This document shows, piece after piece, positions 1 to 8,754 of a DNA stretch of 64,000 nucleotides. Position 1 is the first letter of the stretch. Each line of letters opens with the position of its first letter. The stretch comes from Robertmurraya sp047302285 (GTDB taxonomy: Bacteria; Bacillota; Bacilli; Bacillales; Cytobacillaceae): contig NZ_CP154845.1 of assembly GCF_047302285.1 (NCBI RefSeq), positions 1,116,001 to 1,180,000 on the forward strand, given 5' to 3'. The notes under the pieces were generated by a model. The model made no database searches, was not told the origin of the DNA, and worked only from the letters and a program-made list of their open reading frames with translations. Both the position numbers and the translations under genes were made by a program.

Positions 1-1
1 C

Positions 2-871
2 GATCAGTCTGGAGAGATAGCAAGAAATTATGCACAAAAATACGAACAGATAGAGTATGTCTATAAAGAAAATGGTGGTCTATCAGATGCAAGAAATTAT
101 GGTCTTCAATTTATTAACTTTCAATATGTGACTTTTCTTGATAGCGATGATTATGTAGATATCACCTATTTTTCAGAAGTGATGGAAGCATTAAAATCTA
201 AACCAGACTTAGTTATCTTTGATTGGATGGATGTGGGCGATGATGGTTATAAGAATGTTGTGAAGGGAATAGAACTCGCTGACCAAATTTGGACTGTTCA
301 ACCAAGTGCATGGAACAAAGTTTATCGAGCGACTTTTTTTCAACATATAAAGTTTCCAAAGGGAAAACTTTATGAAGATGTTGGGACCATTTATAAGTTG
401 CTTTATTATGTAAAAGACTATGTTTATATTAATAAACCACTTTATAAATATCGGAAAAATCGAGAAGGAAGCTTGCTAACCACAATCTCACCTAAAATTA
501 ATGATATATATGAAATGTTGGAAGACACTCATCATTTTTATGTAGGAAATCATGCATTTTCTACAAAAAACGCTGATGGTCTATGTTATCAATTTATAAA
601 GATTCTCATGTGGCCAAATATGTATCGTCAATTAAAATACTATCATTTTAACTTTATTGGTTTTTATAAAAAAATGAAAGTTACGAGGGAACTTTTGTAC
701 AAATATTTTTACAATTGGAAAAATAATCCTCACTTAAAAAAAAACAGCGATTATTTTAGGAATCGATTCGGAGAAAACTATGTAAAAAGAATGGATCGCT
801 TGGGTGAAAACTTAGTTGCAACTGCCTATACAGTTGCTTTTTTGATGGCCAGAAATTATCGAAAGAGATAA
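2..871 (+). CDS. Family 2 glycosyltransferase, 5' end cut by window
   Basis: This frame is open from base 2, so the gene begins upstream of the window; 289 codons are visible. It reads as a GT-A fold, family 2 glycosyltransferase, which moves a sugar from a nucleotide donor to a growing glycan on the cytoplasmic side. Visible marks are the acceptor/donor region with ENGGLSDARN followed by the metal-binding FLDSDDYVD (DxD). The C-terminal part is rich in aromatic and basic residues, as in capsule and wall-polysaccharide transferases. The first DD motif lies outside the window. It is the first of a run of glycosyltransferases and ends 18 bases before the next gene. The sugar specificity cannot be read from sequence. 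Confidence 0.85.
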   Translation, partial: DQSGEIARNYAQKYEQIEYVYKENGGLSDARNYGLQFINFQYVTFLDSDDYVDITYFSEVMEALKSKPDLVIFDWMDVGDDGYKNVVKGIELADQIWTVQPSAWNKVYRATFFQHIKFPKGKLYEDVGTIYKLLYYVKDYVYINKPLYKYRKNREGSLLTTISPKINDIYEMLEDTHHFYVGNHAFSTKNADGLCYQFIKILMWPNMYRQLKYYHFNFIGFYKKMKVTRELLYKYFYNWKNNPHLKKNSDYFRNRFGENYVKRMDRLGENLVATAYTVAFLMARNYRKR

Positions 872-888
872 AGAGGTGTCACCAACAA

Positions 889-2001
889 TTGAAAAAGAAA
901 AAAATATTATTTATTATGCAGAGTCTCCAAGGTGGTGGGGCTGAGAGGGTAACGTTGGATGTCATTCGCCATTTGGATAAAGATGTATTTGAGCCTTCTA
1001 TTTTAATCATTCATTATTTTGGAGAATTAACCGAAGCAGTACCGGCAGATATTGAAGTAACAAAGGTATTAACAGGAAAAGAAAAAAGTTATTTTCATCC
1101 TTTTAAAGTATTTCGAACGGTCTTAAAGGCTGCTAGACAGGTAGATGGAATTGTCGGTTCTCTCGAAATGACGCCTACATACTTGGCAGCAATGGCCTCT
1201 GTGATAACAAGAACGCCAGCGATTGGATGGGTGCATATCGATGTTCGAAAATATCCGAAAACGAATGAAAAAATGCATCGCTTCTTGATTAATAGGTTGT
1301 ATAGAAAATTAAATACCATTATTGCTGTTTCCAATGGTGTGAAAAGATCTTTTGAGGTGATGTTCCCACAGGTGAATGTCCCTGTTAAACGAATTTATAA
1401 CCCTGTGAGAATAAAGGATATTCATCGAATGATGGATGAGAAAGTTGTGAATATTCCTACATCAGACCCTGTCATTTTGGGGATTGGTAGGCTGACTGAG
1501 ATGAAGGGGTTTGATGATCTTATTAAGGCTCATAAATATTTATTAGAACATCAAGTTAAAACAAAATTAGTCATACTGGGCGAAGGTCCTCAAAGACGAT
1601 ATTTAGAGAGCTTGATTAAAGAATTAGAAGTGGAAGAGAGTGTAGAGTTAAAAGGATTTGTTCATAATCCCTACGCTTATATACGTTCAGCTGATGTGTT
1701 TGCACTTAGTTCCATTTATGAGGGGTTTTCAGTGGTGGTGGCAGAAGCATTAGCCGTTGGAATCCCAGTAGTATCTACAGATTGTCCAAGTGGCCCAGCG
1801 GAAATTCTGGCTGATGGTAAATATGGGCTTTTATCACCTGTAAGGGATTATCAAACCCTTGCCTTGAATATTGTAGAGACATTAAATAATGAAGATAGAT
1901 TACATCATGAATATGAGAGGATAAAGCGGGCAAATGAATTTTCTTTTGAGGCTGTGATCCCAGAATTTGAAAAAGTATTTAAGGGTTTAGGAGAAGCATG
2001 A
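889..2001 (+). CDS. Family 4 glycosyltransferase (GT-B)
   Basis: A 370-residue GT-B glycosyltransferase of the GT4 (RfaB-like) type, predicted to add a sugar to the lipid-linked glycan at the inner membrane face. The N-terminal acceptor domain opens with the glycine-rich GGGAERVTL at residues 15-22. The C-terminal donor domain carries the EGFSVVVAEAL stretch near residue 278, with the retaining-GT4 EX7E pattern, followed by GIPVVSTDCPSGPAEIL. The start is TTG at 889, ten bases after AGAGGTG; no ATG fits. It sits between two family 2 transferases in the same direction, which supports a shared polysaccharide operon. Confidence 0.85.
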   Translation: MKKKKILFIMQSLQGGGAERVTLDVIRHLDKDVFEPSILIIHYFGELTEAVPADIEVTKVLTGKEKSYFHPFKVFRTVLKAARQVDGIVGSLEMTPTYLAAMASVITRTPAIGWVHIDVRKYPKTNEKMHRFLINRLYRKLNTIIAVSNGVKRSFEVMFPQVNVPVKRIYNPVRIKDIHRMMDEKVVNIPTSDPVILGIGRLTEMKGFDDLIKAHKYLLEHQVKTKLVILGEGPQRRYLESLIKELEVEESVELKGFVHNPYAYIRSADVFALSSIYEGFSVVVAEALAVGIPVVSTDCPSGPAEILADGKYGLLSPVRDYQTLALNIVETLNNEDRLHHEYERIKRANEFSFEAVIPEFEKVFKGLGEA

Positions 2002-2042
2002 TCCGGTCTTAGCCAATTTCAAAGATGGTAGGTGGAACACCA

Positions 2043-3050
2043 GTGAAACGAGTAAAGGTGAGCATCATTATCCCGGTTTTTAATAGTGAGAAATTTATAA
2101 ATCGATGTATGGAAAGCGTCCTAAATCAAACGATGGAGGATATTGAAATTATTGTCGTGAATGATGGCTCAACAGATCGCAGCTTTGAAATATTAACAAA
2201 ATTGGAAGAAGAATTCGACCATATTATTCTCCTAAATCAAGAGAATAGTGGTCAGGCAATAGCGCGAAATAGAGCGATACAGCAGGCCACAGGTGATTAT
2301 TTAGTCTTCGTTGATTCGGATGATTTTATTGAACGAAATATGGTGGAGCAGATGTACAGTGAAGCGATTAAGAATAAAGTCGACATCGTTATTTGCAATT
2401 GGAACAGAGTGGATGTGACGGGAGATGTCATCGAAAATAAGGACCATTCGGAATATGATCATAAAATCATGACAAGAGAAGAAATTCTAAGGCTATTTTT
2501 ATGTCATGATCATGAGCTAGTAGAAGGCTTTTCCTTTAATAAATTAATTAAGAGAAGTATCCTTGTTGAAAATCAAATTACGTATCCAAATATGGCTTAT
2601 GAGGACATTCCAATGATCTTTTCGATCCTCACCAAAATAAATACATGTCTATATTTGAATCAAATACTTTATCATTATGTTCAACATCATGACTCGATTA
2701 CGCATACGAAAAGTATTCGTAATATTGAAGATTTTGCTATGGCGATTAAAGGTGTGAAAGAGATTTTGATTCAGGAGCGACTGTATGAACAATTTGAAGA
2801 TGAGTATGACTATTATTGTTCGAAAAAACTTTTATCAGAATACAGTTCAGCTGTTCATGTCATTAGAAGTTCTAGAGATTTAATACATGTTTTTGAATCT
2901 CTTTTAAAACCAATTTCGTTAAAAAAAATCTATTATCTTCATCCGTATCGAGAGACTCGTCTCTTTATAAAGCTTCTATTATATAAAATCAAATTATTGC
3001 CATTATTAATCCATATTTATCGAAATTTCAATATTCAACAAAGGACATAA
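2043..3050 (+). CDS. Family 2 glycosyltransferase
   Basis: A GT2 family enzyme of about 335 residues. The GT-A core is clear: VSIIIPVFNSEKFI at the N-terminus, NDGSTD for nucleotide binding, GQAIARNRAI, then the metal-binding VFVDSDDFI. The C-terminal third is basic and aromatic and probably binds the lipid-linked acceptor at the membrane. GTG at 2043 is preferred because AGGTGG at 2030-2035 lies a suitable distance upstream; an in-frame ATG at 2025 has no good ribosome site. It lies in the glycan operon between a GT4 and another GT2. Linkage and sugar are not predictable. Confidence 0.82.
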   Translation: MKRVKVSIIIPVFNSEKFINRCMESVLNQTMEDIEIIVVNDGSTDRSFEILTKLEEEFDHIILLNQENSGQAIARNRAIQQATGDYLVFVDSDDFIERNMVEQMYSEAIKNKVDIVICNWNRVDVTGDVIENKDHSEYDHKIMTREEILRLFLCHDHELVEGFSFNKLIKRSILVENQITYPNMAYEDIPMIFSILTKINTCLYLNQILYHYVQHHDSITHTKSIRNIEDFAMAIKGVKEILIQERLYEQFEDEYDYYCSKKLLSEYSSAVHVIRSSRDLIHVFESLLKPISLKKIYYLHPYRETRLFIKLLLYKIKLLPLLIHIYRNFNIQQRT

Positions 3051-3078
3051 TCAAAAAGGCTGAGGAGGTAAAAACGAA

Positions 3079-4149
3079 ATGGAAGATTTAATTTCTGTTA
3101 TCGTACCCGTATACAATAGCGAGAAATACTTACCGAAGTGTATTGAATCCATTCTGAATCAAAGCTATCCCCACTTTGAATTAATTCTAATTGATGATGG
3201 TTCTTTAGATGGTAGTTTGCATATTTGTCAAAAATATGCCGAGAAAAATCAAAGGATAAGAATCTTTTATCAGGAAAACAGAGGTCCTTCAGCAGCAATG
3301 AACAAAGGACTAGATATGGCAGAAGGGAACTATATTGCTTTTGTCGATTGTGATGATTATGTCAATCATCAATTATATGAAATCTTGTATAAAAACTTGC
3401 ACCATTATAAGGCAGATATTTCAGTTAGTAGTTTTCAATACGTATATGAAGAGGAAGAAATAAACGATCATTTAGCAGCAAAAAGAATCGGAAATGAGCA
3501 CATAGAGATATACGAAGAACGGGAGATACTTGAAACTTTATATGGAGATTTACATGTAGAAAATATTGTCGTGTGGAATAAGTTGTACAAAAGAGAAATA
3601 TTTAATGGCTTACGATTTAAAACTGGCAAATGGCATGAAGATGAATTTATTGTCCATCGAATTTTAGATCGGGCATCTAAAGTTGTGTATTCGAATTTAC
3701 CGTTATATTTTTATATGCAAAGAAAGTCCAGCTTTATGGGCAAGAAATTCAATTTAACGAGATTGGATTTTTTAGAGGCTTTAGAAGAAAGAATGCTATT
3801 TTTTCAAGAGAGAGGATTTCAACGATTATATAATCAAACTCTCGATGATTATTTAAATATGCTTCCGAAACACTATTTTCTAGTTCGGAAATTTTTCCCG
3901 AAGGAAGTATGGATATTACAAGGGTTACAAGAAAAATATAGAAGATTGAGTGAACATTTACATGATCTACCAATGAATGTGAAGATTAAGTATAGTCTTT
4001 TCAAGTATAATCCTCTTTTGTATAAGGTTTGTATGAATACATGGCAAAGGATGAAAACACAGAAGATAGGTGTTGGAAATAAAAGTACAAATACCATGCT
4101 GATAAGTCCGTTTCTTTTTAGTGAGCTGAATATGTTTTTAGTGTTATAG
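3079..4149 (+). CDS. Family 2 glycosyltransferase (paralogue of 7688-8695)
   Basis: A 356-residue GT2 transferase starting at ATG 3079 behind GAGGAGG. The GT-A motifs are ISVIVPVYNSEKYLPKC, DDGSLDGS and AFVDCDDYV (DxD). It closely resembles the transferase at 7688-8695 over most of its length, with shared C-terminal blocks such as VWNKLYK, KFNLTRLD and the dense EALEER region, so the two are diverged duplicates in one locus. The last 25 residues after NTWQRMKT have no counterpart in the paralogue and look like a read-through extension. It is followed directly by the amino-sugar genes. Confidence 0.83.
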   Translation: MEDLISVIVPVYNSEKYLPKCIESILNQSYPHFELILIDDGSLDGSLHICQKYAEKNQRIRIFYQENRGPSAAMNKGLDMAEGNYIAFVDCDDYVNHQLYEILYKNLHHYKADISVSSFQYVYEEEEINDHLAAKRIGNEHIEIYEEREILETLYGDLHVENIVVWNKLYKREIFNGLRFKTGKWHEDEFIVHRILDRASKVVYSNLPLYFYMQRKSSFMGKKFNLTRLDFLEALEERMLFFQERGFQRLYNQTLDDYLNMLPKHYFLVRKFFPKEVWILQGLQEKYRRLSEHLHDLPMNVKIKYSLFKYNPLLYKVCMNTWQRMKTQKIGVGNKSTNTMLISPFLFSELNMFLVL

Positions 4150-4178
4150 ATTTATGAAAGAAAAGGGGGAAATCTAGG

Positions 4179-4595
4179 TTGGAAAAAGTAATGGTTAATT
4201 TTTCTGAATTTTCAGATGATAGAGGTTGTTTAGTATCCATTGAGGAGAATATTCATATCCCATTTTCGATCAAACGGGTTTATTATATTTTTGGCAATAG
4301 ACAAAATTTATCTAGGGGTGGCCATGCTCATAAAGAGTTGAAGCAAGTGCTTATATGTGTAAGCGGGTCCTGTACGATCATTTTAGATGACGGGATCGAT
4401 AAAAGGGAGTACAACTTAAATAGTCCAAACCAAGGATTAATGATTGACAGTTTTATTTGGCGAGAAATGAAGGACTTCTCAGAGGACTGTGTGTTATTGG
4501 TGCTAGCCGATGCTTATTATAAAGTTGAAGACTATGTAAGAAGCTATGATGATTTCATCAATCTAGTTCGATATAAGGAGATAATCCATGATTAA
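4179..4595 (+). CDS. fdtA: dTDP-4-oxo-6-deoxyglucose 3,4-ketoisomerase (FdtA/QdtA-like)
   Basis: A small cupin enzyme of 138 residues, predicted to isomerise dTDP-4-oxo-6-deoxy-D-glucose to the 3-oxo sugar in the path to dTDP-3-amino-3,6-dideoxyhexose. The cupin signature [18 protein letters not shown] near residues 45-62 carries the paired active-site histidines of the family. The start is TTG 4179 after AGGGGGA. It overlaps the next gene, an aminotransferase, by 8 bases, and RmlA and RmlB follow, so the whole dTDP-Fuc3N or dTDP-Qui3N route is contiguous. FdtA (galacto product) and QdtA (gluco product) cannot be separated by eye. I use the FdtA name loosely. Confidence 0.8.
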   Translation: MEKVMVNFSEFSDDRGCLVSIEENIHIPFSIKRVYYIFGNRQNLSRGGHAHKELKQVLICVSGSCTIILDDGIDKREYNLNSPNQGLMIDSFIWREMKDFSEDCVLLVLADAYYKVEDYVRSYDDFINLVRYKEIIHD

Positions 4596-5682
4596 CTTTC
4601 TTGATTTAAAGTCTTTAAATGATAGGCATGCTACTGATGCTCTAGATTTTTTTAAACAATTCTTAAATGATGCTCAATATATTTTAGGCAATGAAGTGAA
4701 TATGTTTGAGTCAGAATTCGCTCGTTATTGTGGAACTAAGCATTGCATTGGTGTAGGGAATGGACTAGACGCTTTAACGTTAATTTTAAAGGGATATAAC
4801 ATAACAGAGGGCGACGAAGTGATCGTTCCTGGAAATACTTATATTGCGACCATTTTAGCGATTACTGCCACTGGTGCAACGCCGATTATTATTGAACCAA
4901 GTGAAGTAACCTTTAATCTCGATCTAGAATTAATTGAAGACTCGATTACATCAAGCACAAAGGCAATATTATTAGTCCATTTATATGGACGTGGAGTAGA
5001 AATGGAGAAGCTTTGGTTATTAGCACAAAAATATCAATTGAAAATAATTGAAGATGCAGCGCAAGCACATGGAGCCAAACTCAGTGGAAGAAGGGTTGGA
5101 AGTCTTGGTGATGCCGCTGCATTTAGTTTTTATCCTGGGAAAAATCTTGGAGCTTTCGGAGATGGTGGAGCGATCACAACAGATGATACAGGACTTGCGT
5201 CAAGAATTAAAGCATTAAGAAACTATGGCTCACAAATTAAATATATGAATAGTGAAAAAGGGGTTAATAGCCGTTTAGATGAGATACAAGCTGGGTTATT
5301 AAGATTGAAATTACCGCATTTAGATGAAGATAATGCCAAGCGAAGAGAAATAGCTCGTTATTATTGTGAACATATACGGAATCCAAATATAATCCTACCG
5401 AACTTTCCTGATGACGAAGAAAGTCATGTTTGGCATTTGTTTGTAATAAGAGTAGAGAACCGACGAGATTTTCAGGCCTATATGAGCGCTAATGAGATCA
5501 GTACGCTCGTTCATTATCCAATCGCCCCTCATAAACAAGAAGCATATGTCGAGTTAAATGATTTAAGGTTACCGCTGACTGAGTTGCTTGCAGAGCAAGT
5601 TGTCAGTTTGCCGCTGTATCCAGTTATGACAAGAGAGCAGATTGAACATATTGTGACTACGGCAAATCAATACAAAGGATGA
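4588..5682 (+). CDS. fdtB: PLP-dependent sugar 3-aminotransferase (FdtB/QdtB-like)
   Basis: A 364-residue DegT/DnrJ/EryC1 family aminotransferase, predicted to convert the 3-oxo product of the preceding isomerase to dTDP-3-amino-3,6-dideoxyhexose using PLP and glutamate. Family marks are [14 protein letters not shown] in the cofactor-binding half, EDAAQAHGA containing the PLP-ring aspartate, and [16 protein letters not shown] with the Schiff-base lysine near residue 185. Its ATG overlaps the stop of the isomerase, so the pair is translationally coupled. An N-acetyltransferase that would finish Fuc3NAc or Qui3NAc is not visible in the window. Confidence 0.85.
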   Translation: MINFLDLKSLNDRHATDALDFFKQFLNDAQYILGNEVNMFESEFARYCGTKHCIGVGNGLDALTLILKGYNITEGDEVIVPGNTYIATILAITATGATPIIIEPSEVTFNLDLELIEDSITSSTKAILLVHLYGRGVEMEKLWLLAQKYQLKIIEDAAQAHGAKLSGRRVGSLGDAAAFSFYPGKNLGAFGDGGAITTDDTGLASRIKALRNYGSQIKYMNSEKGVNSRLDEIQAGLLRLKLPHLDEDNAKRREIARYYCEHIRNPNIILPNFPDDEESHVWHLFVIRVENRRDFQAYMSANEISTLVHYPIAPHKQEAYVELNDLRLPLTELLAEQVVSLPLYPVMTREQIEHIVTTANQYKG

Positions 5683-5704
5683 AGAAAAAGAAAGGAGGCA
5701 AAGC

Positions 5705-6616
5705 ATGAAGGGAATCATTTTAGCTGGGGGCTCTGGCACAAGACTATATCCGTTAACAAAAGCTGTTTCAAAACAAATTTTGCCTATATATGATAAACCG
5801 ATGATCTACTATCCATTATCTATTTTAATGCTTGCTGGAATAAAAGAAATCCTCTTAATTTCTACGCCACGTGATATAGGTGGGTTTAAAGAATTATTTG
5901 GCGATGGTAGTCATTTAGGATTAACCATTGATTACGCCACTCAAGAAAAACCGAATGGTTTAGCAGAAGCTTTTATTATCGGTGAAGAATTTATAGGAGA
6001 TTCCTCCGTCGCTTTAATTTTGGGTGATAACATCTTTTACGGAACGAATTTTGTTGAATTCATTGAAAATGCTACCTCCTTGGAAATAGGAGGTATTATT
6101 TTTGGCTGTTACGTGAATGATCCGAGCGCATATGGAGTTGTGGAGATAGGGGACAATGGGGCAGCAATATCGATTGAAGAAAAACCAAAAAGGCCAAAAT
6201 CTAAATTTGCGATTCCAGGTTTATATTTCTTTGATAACAAGGTGGTTGAAATAGCGAAAAAGGTTCAGCCATCTTCAAGGGGAGAAGTAGAGATAACCTC
6301 TATTCTAAATGAATATTTACAAAGGGGAGAACTGAAAGTAGAGGTGCTAGGGAGAGGATTAGCCTGGTTGGATACGGGTACAAATGAGTCCCTTCTTAAT
6401 GCTTCAAATTTTGTTGAGGTCATCCAAAAAAGGCAGGGAATGTATATCGCCTGCCTAGAAGAAATTGCTTATAGAAAAGGATATATTTCTAAGCAGGAAT
6501 TGATTGAATTGGCTTACCCACTTATGAAAACAGATTACGGAAAATATTTAATGGAACTAGCTGATAGTACTGTTGAGGAGTATCCATTAGCCTATTCCTC
6601 AATGAACGGAGGGTAA
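5705..6616 (+). CDS. rmlA: Glucose-1-phosphate thymidylyltransferase
   Basis: RmlA makes dTDP-glucose from glucose-1-phosphate and dTTP, the entry step to dTDP-deoxysugars. The nucleotidyltransferase signature [11 protein letters not shown] is at residues 8-18, followed by [24 protein letters not shown] and the EEKPKRPKS stretch with the uridylyl/thymidylyl-binding residues are also intact. Its 303 residues match the usual family length of about 290-300. An AAAGGAGG site precedes ATG 5705, and the next gene, rmlB, starts 8 bases after the stop. RmlC and RmlD are absent here, so the product feeds the amino-sugar branch rather than L-rhamnose, at least from this locus. Confidence 0.95.
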   Translation: MKGIILAGGSGTRLYPLTKAVSKQILPIYDKPMIYYPLSILMLAGIKEILLISTPRDIGGFKELFGDGSHLGLTIDYATQEKPNGLAEAFIIGEEFIGDSSVALILGDNIFYGTNFVEFIENATSLEIGGIIFGCYVNDPSAYGVVEIGDNGAAISIEEKPKRPKSKFAIPGLYFFDNKVVEIAKKVQPSSRGEVEITSILNEYLQRGELKVEVLGRGLAWLDTGTNESLLNASNFVEVIQKRQGMYIACLEEIAYRKGYISKQELIELAYPLMKTDYGKYLMELADSTVEEYPLAYSSMNGG

Positions 6617-6623
6617 GGGAAGA

Positions 6624-7640
6624 ATGAATATTCTTGTTACGGGAGGGGCCGGTTTTATCGGTTCGAATTTCATCAGATATATGGTTTCTAAATACGATTA
6701 TACACTCGTTAATCTTGATGCATTGACGTATGCAGGCCATTTGACTAATCTTACGCGATTACCGGAAAAAAAGAATTATCAATTTATTAAAGGAGATATA
6801 GGTGATCGCTCTTTGCTTAATCAGATATTTAGGCAATTCTCGATTGATATTGTCATTCATTTTGCAGCTGAAACGCATGTTGATCGTAGTATCGATAATC
6901 CTGAAGTTTTTCTACAGACCAATGTCTTGGGCACCAATATTTTACTAGAAGTGGCGAAAGAGCATTGGCAAACGGAACTATCAACAAAAAATAACATCCA
7001 ATATAAAACTGGGGTGAAATTTATTCAAATTTCAACAGATGAAGTATATGGCACATTGGAAAAAGAGGGATTTTTTACTGAAGAGACAAATCTCGCCCCA
7101 AATAGTCCGTATTCAGCGTCAAAAGCAGCTGCAGATATGATCGTAAGAGCTTATTATGAAACCTATGGTTTACCGATAAATATAACAAGATGTTCCAATA
7201 ATTATGGTCCTTTCCAGTTTCCCGAGAAATTAATTCCTTTAATGATCAGTCATGCACTTCAAGACAAGAGATTGCCTGTTTACGGTGATGGGAAGCAGAT
7301 TCGTGATTGGCTTCATGTATACGATCATTGTCGAGCGATAGATGCAGTATTGCATAAAGGAAAAGCAGGGGAAATTTATAATATTGGTGGAAATAGTGAA
7401 ATGGAGAATATCGAAGTGGTTAAACTGCTTCTTAAGCTTCTTGGTAAAAAGGAAAGTCTCATTCATTTCACAGAGGATCGTTTAGGTCATGATCGGAGAT
7501 ATGCGATTGACCATTCGAAGATTACGAAGGAGCTTGGTTGGGAACCTATTTATCAATTTGAAAAAGGAATAATGGAAACAATTAATTGGTATGTTCAAAA
7601 TGATCAATGGCTTTTCAATAAAACGGCTCTAGTTTATTAG
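6624..7640 (+). CDS. rmlB: dTDP-glucose 4,6-dehydratase
   Basis: RmlB converts dTDP-glucose to dTDP-4-oxo-6-deoxyglucose with tightly bound NAD+. It is an extended short-chain dehydrogenase of 338 residues. The Rossmann motif GGAGFIGSN lies at residues 7-15, the active-site region STDEVYG near residue 137, and the catalytic YSASK pair near residues 162-166, with NNYGPFQFPEKLIP beyond. It is spaced 8 bases from rmlA and gives the substrate for the FdtA-like isomerase two genes upstream. Length and motifs are fully normal for the family. Confidence 0.95.
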   Translation: MNILVTGGAGFIGSNFIRYMVSKYDYTLVNLDALTYAGHLTNLTRLPEKKNYQFIKGDIGDRSLLNQIFRQFSIDIVIHFAAETHVDRSIDNPEVFLQTNVLGTNILLEVAKEHWQTELSTKNNIQYKTGVKFIQISTDEVYGTLEKEGFFTEETNLAPNSPYSASKAAADMIVRAYYETYGLPINITRCSNNYGPFQFPEKLIPLMISHALQDKRLPVYGDGKQIRDWLHVYDHCRAIDAVLHKGKAGEIYNIGGNSEMENIEVVKLLLKLLGKKESLIHFTEDRLGHDRRYAIDHSKITKELGWEPIYQFEKGIMETINWYVQNDQWLFNKTALVY

Positions 7641-7687
7641 AATGGAAAATTGCCCGTGTTAAATAAGAAGAAAAGTGGTGCTCAATT

Positions 7688-8695
7688 TTGGAAGAATTAA
7701 TATCTGTCATTGTACCAATCTATATGGTTCAGGAGTATCTTCCTAAATGTTTAGATTCCATTTTACAACAGACGTATCGAAAAATAGAAGTTATCTTAGT
7801 CAATGATGGCTCGCCAGATAACTGCGCTGAAATATGTGAACAATACGCATGTCAAGATCAAAGAGTAATCGTCAAACATCAGGAAAATGGGGGCTTATCA
7901 GCTGCTAGAAATGCCGGGGTCGAACTGGCAAAAGGGGATTATATTTGCTTTGTAGACCCTGATGATTATATTCATCCAAGAATGTATGAGCTATTGCATA
8001 AAAATTTAAAAGAGCATCGTGCTGATATATCAATTTGTGGCTATTCTGTTGTTCAAGAAAATGAAGGGACAACGAAACTGTCTTTTGATGTACTCGATAC
8101 AGGTAAGGAGTCTATCTCTGTTTTTAATAATCGTCAGACGTTACTTCATTTGTATACAGAGCTTCAATATATTACTTTAGGAGTTTGGAACAAATTGTAC
8201 AAGAAAGAGCTATTTGATGGGGTAAGGTTTAAAGTGGGGAAAATTCATGAGGATGACTTTATCATGCATCATCTATTGGACAATGCCAGTAAAGTGGTGT
8301 ATACATCTATCCCTTTGTACTATTATCTCCAAAGGAACACAAGTATTACGGGACAGAAATTCAATCTTAAAAGACTTGATAGATTAGAAGCTTTACAGGA
8401 AAGAATCCAATACTTTAAAGAAAAAGGGTATGAAGATCTATATGAAAAGTCGTATGAGCATTATTTGAATCTATTGTTTGTAGATTACTATTTGATTAAG
8501 AACTCTTGTCCAGAAGAACGGCAAGTATATAGAAATTTAAGAAAGCAATTCATTCAACTATTCGAAAGTAGAGGGAAAGTGGTACTCAGTACGAATCGAA
8601 AAATTAAATACAATCTATTCAAAATTCATCCGGTGTTATCGATGATGGCAGAATATATTTGGAAAAGAATAGATAATCGAATGATGTTACGGTGA
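7688..8695 (+). CDS. Family 2 glycosyltransferase (paralogue of 3079-4149)
   Basis: A 335-residue GT2 enzyme starting at TTG 7688. GT-A motifs are ISVIVPIYMVQEYLPKC, NDGSPDN, GGLSAARNAG and CFVDPDDYI (DxD). The middle and C-terminal halves match the transferase at 3079-4149 (VWNKLYKKELFDG, KIHEDDFI, KFNLKRLDRLEAL), so this is a second copy from an older duplication. Its placement after rmlB and before the flippase suggests it adds one of the residues of the repeat unit, possibly the amino sugar made next door. That assignment is inference from position only. Confidence 0.83.
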   Translation: MEELISVIVPIYMVQEYLPKCLDSILQQTYRKIEVILVNDGSPDNCAEICEQYACQDQRVIVKHQENGGLSAARNAGVELAKGDYICFVDPDDYIHPRMYELLHKNLKEHRADISICGYSVVQENEGTTKLSFDVLDTGKESISVFNNRQTLLHLYTELQYITLGVWNKLYKKELFDGVRFKVGKIHEDDFIMHHLLDNASKVVYTSIPLYYYLQRNTSITGQKFNLKRLDRLEALQERIQYFKEKGYEDLYEKSYEHYLNLLFVDYYLIKNSCPEERQVYRNLRKQFIQLFESRGKVVLSTNRKIKYNLFKIHPVLSMMAEYIWKRIDNRMMLR

Positions 8696-8754
8696 AATGA
8701 GCGTTCGTGCTAATAAGTACAAACCTTAGTTCATCCAAATTAGGTGATTAAACT

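Noticed and set aside
5705..7640. dTDP-L-rhamnose pathway
   Set aside because: RmlA and RmlB are present but RmlC and RmlD are not; the isomerase and aminotransferase point to an amino sugar instead.
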